Positions 7,090-10,457 of a stretch of DNA of 10,457 bases are shown in pieces. The stretch lies in assembly GCA_003024985.2 (NCBI GenBank), contig PXIH01S0016153.1. One strand, written 5' to 3'. The DNA comes from Euperipatoides rowelli. Taxonomy: Eukaryota; Onychophora; Udeonychophora; Euonychophora; Peripatopsidae. The notes under the pieces were generated by a model. It saw nothing but the letters and a program-made list of their open reading frames with translations, was not told the origin of the DNA and did no database searches. A program made the translations under genes and the position numbers. Numbering within the stretch: position 1 is the first letter of the stretch; every line of letters begins with the position of its first letter.

Positions 7090-7686
7090 GCTATTTTAAT
7101 AGTAAATGTCATGCTTAAATAATGAGCAATTATATAATCGTAAACAATGCCTAAAACAGTCAACTTTGCTACATGTGCTAATTAATGATATTATATTCAT
7201 GTATAATTTATTCATGCTGCTTGTGTTACATACTGTATGTGTGCACTCATTCAAATAAAAAAAATGTTACACGTTTGTCTTTTGGTCTTATATTGCCTGG
7301 GAAAGGACTTTGCCATTCCCAAAGTAACCGTTCACTACTTATTCGAATATTTTAAATGTTGGATTTGGCGAAGCTATTTCCAACGTGTATGTACTGCCCC
7401 CTGTCAGATGTAACCATTACTTTAAGTTTGGAGCTATTATTTTTCCGTTTACCTGTTTTTCCTGTACCTATCAGAACGTCGCTGCCTTTGATTGATTTAT
7501 GCAGTAGCCTCAAGTGAATAAGTATTATTGGAATCTAACCATCACCCGAGTTTCTTTTAAACAGACTATTATACTATCACTTCACTGTACAGTTAGTTAC
7601 AAAACCAACCAACCTTGATTAATTAATTTAAAGAGACATACCTGACCTTGTACTATATTGGCTACTATATGTGCGCCGGTAAGTTC
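7090..7686 (+). repeat. direct duplication, copy 2
   Basis: This is the homologue of 5634-6201, offset by about 1.46 kb. Compared with copy 1 it has roughly 30 extra bases (ACTATTATACTATCACTTCA-like, about 7565-7592) after the GTTTCTTTTA landmark, and many substitutions. It retains GTGAATAAG rather than GTGAATAAACG, so the AATAAA word is lost. Homology ends at GTAAGTTCAACC near 7686-7690. Confidence 0.8.
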
Positions 7687-7830
7687 AACCAATCACAGAT
7701 AGTTTGGAAGAATATTAGAGACTGTAAGCAGAGTTTAATTTTCCATAAGTTGAAATATTTACATACGTTAGACCTGGAGAAAGATAGACTTTTAGCTATT
7801 TATTTGATCTTAAAAAGCAACCTGGTTTAA
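7669..7830 (+). CDS. doubtful 53-codon small ORF
   Basis: An ATG at 7669 opens a frame of 53 codons ending TAA at 7828-7830. The product begins MCAGKFNQSQIVWKNIRDCK, and later has LEKDRLLAIY and a hydrophobic end. Its mix of charged, polar and hydrophobic residues looks more protein-like than the Leu/Phe-rich chance frames nearby. It starts inside the second direct duplicate and leaves it after about six codons, so copy 1 gives no conservation test. There is no recognisable domain, no signal peptide and no evidence of transcription. A chance frame is at least as likely. Confidence 0.12.
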   Translation: MCAGKFNQSQIVWKNIRDCKQSLIFHKLKYLHTLDLEKDRLLAIYLILKSNLV

Positions 7831-7839
7831 CTTGTAATT

Positions 7840-7863
7840 GGGGGGGGGGGGGGGGGGGGGGGG
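7840..7863. repeat. 24-base G homopolymer
   Basis: This is an uninterrupted G24 run on the plus strand, followed by AGGAAGG. It is the longest of several G-runs in the window and can form a G-quadruplex. Its exact length is suspect, since homopolymers of this size are often misread. Confidence 0.95.
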
Positions 7864-8052
7864 AGGAAGGAAAATAAATTATATCTGGTCTGCACTAAAG
7901 ACCCATATAGTTCATGGTGTAATTGTCCCACTTACTAATCATGTGTGCCTACAACTTGTGCCTAGAATAATAAACAGCTGTTGTAACAATGCTATGCATA
8001 CCTATGACAGTGACAATGTGACAGCTAGAATATAGAAGAACTGGACACCACT
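7864..8052. other. unique spacer before the hAT element
   Basis: This is moderately AT-rich sequence with AATAATAAACAGC at about 7966-7978, an AATAAA word. The plus-strand frame at 7838-8035 depends on the G-run (poly-glycine start) and is not credible. I see no other feature. Confidence 0.5.
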
Positions 8053-8060
8053 GTCTATGC

Positions 8061-8589
8061 CAGGGATGGTGAACCTATGACACGAGTGCCATGAGGTGAC
8101 ACACGAACATGATTTAGGTGGCACACCGCATGAACCCATTATGCATGGTGAAGTATTGTGCATGTAATAGGAAATTGTGTCTGTGACAACTGATGCCACC
8201 CAAATATGTTGGGTAAACATAATGGTTTGGCGAAATTTCTTAGTAAAGAAGTTCAGCACGCTATTGTGCAGTTCCATGGCATTAAACACCAGGTGGCGTT
8301 GTGCACGAAAGCAAGTATGAACTCATTTGAAAGTGTACTCTCGGTGGTAACTAAAATTCTGAACTTTATGTCTACACATGCTCTAAATACATCATGAAAA
8401 AAAAAAAAACACTCGTACAAATTGTTCTGCATGTTCTCAAAGACGTCAGACGAGACGATCCTCAATATGATGGACTTCTTATGTACAATAATATTTCGCT
8501 GGCTGAGTTCTGGTGGCACACTAGACATTCAAAAGTAAGAAACCAAAACTTCAAGTGGCACATTGGATGGAAAAGGTTCGCAATTCCTG
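8061..8589 (+). mobile_element. hAT element, deleted, Buster/ZBED5-like
   Basis: The left end is CAGGGATGGTGAACCTATGAC. The reverse complement of the right end (8574-8589) is CAGGAATTGCGAACCT, matching the left end at 12 of 16 positions. GTGGCAC subterminal words occur near both ends (8117 and 8513). The flanking 8-mers are GTCTATGC (8053-8060) and GTTTATGC (8590-8597), a hAT-length target duplication with one mismatch and TA in the centre. The interior is a transposase remnant (8171-8510) joined directly to the ends, so this is an internally deleted copy of a once autonomous element. It is 529 bp and decayed by frameshifts, so it cannot move by itself. Confidence 0.93.
8171..8510 (+). pseudogene. 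hAT transposase fragment (ZBED5/GTF2IRD2-like)
   Basis: Three frame segments give a recognisable central piece of a Buster/Charlie-type transposase. Segment 1 (8171-8206) reads EIVSVTTDATQI, matching the family's TDGAP motif, whose Asp belongs to the RNase-H-like catalytic core. After a frameshift, segment 2 (8206-8397) starts MLGKHNGLAKFLSKEVQHAI. It contains FHGIKHQVALC, where the family has H-C-x-x-H followed by Q-x-A-L-C, then a helix ending MSTHALN. It stops at a TGA beside an A-run. Segment 3, in another phase, includes DDPQYDGLLMYNN, corresponding to the family's LL-x-x-N-x-V-R-W-L region, but the VRWL part is lost. The BED zinc finger, the dimerisation end and the last acidic catalytic residue are absent. 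Only about 110 residues survive of a protein usually near 600. It is non-functional. Confidence 0.85.
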
Positions 8590-8597
8590 GTTTATGC

Positions 8598-9378
8598 CGA
8601 TTGTTTTCTTGGTTTGAGTTATACACAATTCGATATTAGTTTCAAAATTGAGTTTTCCTTTAAAGAATTCTAAGTGGACCGTATTATTTACAAAATAAAA
8701 AAAAACTTGGAGCATGCGGTGGGATGTTATAATTTGTGGTATTAAACAAATTCAATTTTCATCAATGATGTAGTCAACCACAAATCGCATTCATACTGCA
8801 TATATGCACCATAATATGTGAATTACATTACACATGCACACTGTATGCACATAAACGTACAATAAAAATATGAATTCAATTGAACATTTGTATTCATTTA
8901 TAAATGTTGTATATATAACATAAAATGAAGTTTAATTTAATAATGCCACACACCAAACACACACACACACACAAAGCTTATATAAGAGCCTTGTGGCTGC
9001 TATTTCAAATAACTGTTCTGTATTGCAAATTTTATTTTATCATGGTTTAAGCTTTTTCAAATGGTCGAACTTTTTTTTTTATGCCAATTAAACCAATTTA
9101 CATCATTAAAGATAACTCCCGCTAATCCTTAATAAAACTGCAACATTCTATCCAATAAAATCAATTGATCTGTATTGGATTGCTATTAAAGTCTAGTTGA
9201 AACCTATTGTAAATAATTTAGAGTGGCCTTTGAAAACATGATTATGTGGAAAATACGCAATCTTCAACCGACATAGCCTCAGGGACAGATTTCCCCCTAG
9301 AATCCTACCTGGGAATAAATCCCTACCAGGGATTATAAATCTACCTTTTGCATTACTTAAGCTAAAAAAATAATCAAA
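8598..9378. other. AT-rich stretch with CA repeat and small hairpin
   Basis: No gene is visible. It contains a (CA)n microsatellite at 8957-8973, and T/A-runs. At 9318-9334 is a 7-bp hairpin, AATCCCT-ACC-AGGGATT. It sits in a small GC-richer patch (9275-9345) where CCTACCTGGGA and CCTACCAGGGA form a degenerate direct repeat. The patch lies just 3' of the minus-strand open segment at 9379-9600. Confidence 0.55.
8957..8973. repeat. (CA)n microsatellite
   Basis: A run of about eight alternating AC dinucleotides within ACCAAACACAC...AAAGC. It is a short simple repeat with no other signal. Confidence 0.95.
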
Positions 9379-9600
9379 TTACAATGATTTGTAGTAATCC
9401 TCAAAATGATTAAAGAGAGCAAATATGCTTAATCCATTCTTTTGGAATCGTACATTATAAATTTCTGTAAAAAAAAATATATTGCCCATGTGAGCAAGGG
9501 AGTGATCAAAAGCTAAGATGACATGATCTTTACTTCCACTCAGACATTGGCAGCATCTCTGTGCTTTAAGTAAAATATTACATAAGCTGTTAGCATATAA
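9379..9600 (-). other. 73-codon stop-free segment, unidentified
   Basis: On the minus strand, a frame opens after a TGA at 9601-9603 and runs 73 codons to TAA at 9379-9381, without a Met until codon 38. It reads LYANSLCNILLKAQRCCQCL, then SGSKDHVILAFDHSLAHMGN, then a stretch containing FQKNGLSIFALFNHFEDYY. Cys-Cys-x-Cys and the FDHSLAHMGN block look non-random. An internal T9ACAG (minus strand, about 9469-9480) could be a 3' splice site, which would make the last 30 codons a terminal exon. I recognise no family. LYAN only superficially recalls the YADD box of reverse transcriptases. It could be a decayed transposon gene, an exon, or chance. Confidence 0.2.
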
Positions 9601-9663
9601 TCAATAAACTTCCTAATATTTCTAAGTTTTTTTCACCAATCAGCAATTACTTTATTAAAAACT

Positions 9664-10457
9664 TAAAATGAGGTGAACTGCAATATGGCAATCCATTATT
9701 AGATTATGGAAACCACAGCAATTCTTCATTGCAAAGATAAAATAAAGAGAACCACAAAATGTCAATACATTAGTAGATTGACCATTATGAATGTAAGCAA
9801 TTCTTCATTGCAAAGTTAAAATGATGAGAATCACAAAATGCCAATACATAAGCAGATTGACCATTATGGAAGCCAAAGCAATTATTCATTGCAAAGATAA
9901 AATGAGGAGAATCACAATATATCAATCCATTAGTAGATTGTCATTATGAATGTCATAGCAATTCTTCATTGCAAAGATAAATAAGGAGAACCACAAAATG
10001 TCAATCCATTAGTAGATTGTCATTGTGGTTGTTACACCAATTCTTCATTCAAAGAAAAAATGAGGAGAATCACTAGTCAATTCATTAGTAGTTTGACCAT
10101 TATGGAAGCCACAGTAATTATTCATTGCAAAGATAAAATGAGAACCGCAAAATGTCAATCCATTAGTAGATTGATCATTGTGGAAGCCACAGTAATTCTT
10201 CACTGCAAAAATAAAATGAGGGAACGACAAGATGACAATCCTTTAGTATATTCATTATGGAAGCCACAGCAATCTTTATCACAAAGATAAATGGAGGAGA
10301 ACTACAACATGTCAATCCATTAGTAGATTAACCATTATGGAAGCCACAGCAATTATTTATTGCAAAAATAAAATGAGTGGAACCACAATATGTCAATCCT
10401 TTAGTATATTCATTATGGAAGCCACAGCAATCTTTATCACAAAGATAAAATGTTGGA
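9664..10457. repeat. 74-81-bp satellite array, left end
   Basis: About ten units are marked by CAATCCATTAG-type words starting at 9689, 9763, 9842, 9923, 10002, 10078, 10156, 10236, 10313 and 10394. The consensus passes through GTAGATTGACCATTATGGAA, then GCCACAGCAATTCTTCATTG, then CAAAGATAAAATGAGGAGAA, then CCACAAAATG. Units vary by small indels and by alternatives such as ATTATTCATTG. The array runs off the right edge. Frames on both strands at 10045-10290 are by-products of the repeat. Confidence 0.96.
10236..10457. repeat. dimeric higher-order repeat within the satellite
   Basis: The units at 10236 and 10394 share a variant absent from all others: CCTTTAGTATATTCATTATGG, with the GATTGACC part missing, and CAATCTTTATCACAAAGATAAA. 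They are identical over about 56 bp and lie 158 bp apart, with a standard-type unit (10313) between them. So the right end shows the start of an alternating two-unit repeat. Confidence 0.85.

Noticed and set aside
5833-7584. A pair of LTRs, TGTTACACG...TTTTACA and TGTTACACG...TTAAACA
   Set aside because: Homology between the copies continues well outside these TG/CA limits on both sides, no target duplication is seen, and the interior has no retroelement genes.
7838-8035. 65-codon plus-strand ORF starting with poly-glycine
   Set aside because: The start lies inside the G24 homopolymer, whose length is unreliable. The rest has no coding character.
8002-8528. Minus-strand ORFs overlapping the hAT element
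   Set aside because: They are antisense to the recognisable transposase remnant.
10045-10290. ORFs on both strands
   Set aside because: They are repetitive translations of the satellite units.

Overview
The window looks like AT-rich intergenic or intronic DNA from an animal nuclear genome. The reasons are many homopolymer runs, decayed transposons, microsatellites, minisatellites, consensus-like splice and polyadenylation signals, and no bacterial-style gene packing. ACATGTA-type words, an ACCGGTACC word and long CT-rich tracts made me think of a mollusc, but that taxonomic guess is weak. I see no rRNA, tRNA, CRISPR array or intact long gene.

Layout. 1-252 is the right end of a 50-bp minisatellite. 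354-1145 is a non-autonomous hAT transposon bounded by a perfect 8-bp target duplication, and a second hAT MITE (769-1113) has jumped into it. 1416-1561 on the minus strand is the best protein-coding candidate. It is a terminal exon encoding a single hydrophobic transmembrane helix, a basic tail and a stop, with a good 3' splice site before it and an AATAAA after it. 2119-2380 is a foldback element. About 2434-3965 is a diverged inverted duplication with arms of roughly 0.6 kb. Its left arm holds a spacer-free 98-bp palindrome, and its centre holds a tandem duplication. 4548-4766 is a pyrimidine-rich tract.

5634-6201 and 7090-7686 are diverged direct copies of one segment. Between them lies a much younger 185-bp tandem duplication (6215-6559). 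7840-7863 is a run of 24 G. 8061-8589 is a third hAT element with terminal repeats and a target duplication. It carries a frameshifted piece of a ZBED5/GTF2IRD2-like transposase. 9379-9600 on the minus strand is a 73-codon stop-free stretch of unknown meaning. From about 9664 to the window end runs a 74-81-bp satellite that becomes a dimeric higher-order repeat at its right end.

No set of genes here works together as a system. Apart from the membrane-protein exon, whose upstream exons I could not find, the content is mobile DNA and repeats at different stages of decay. I found no convincing new molecular system. The most informative items are the minus-strand transmembrane exon, the three hAT insertions sharing TA-centred target sites, and the palindrome that may be a template-switch scar.
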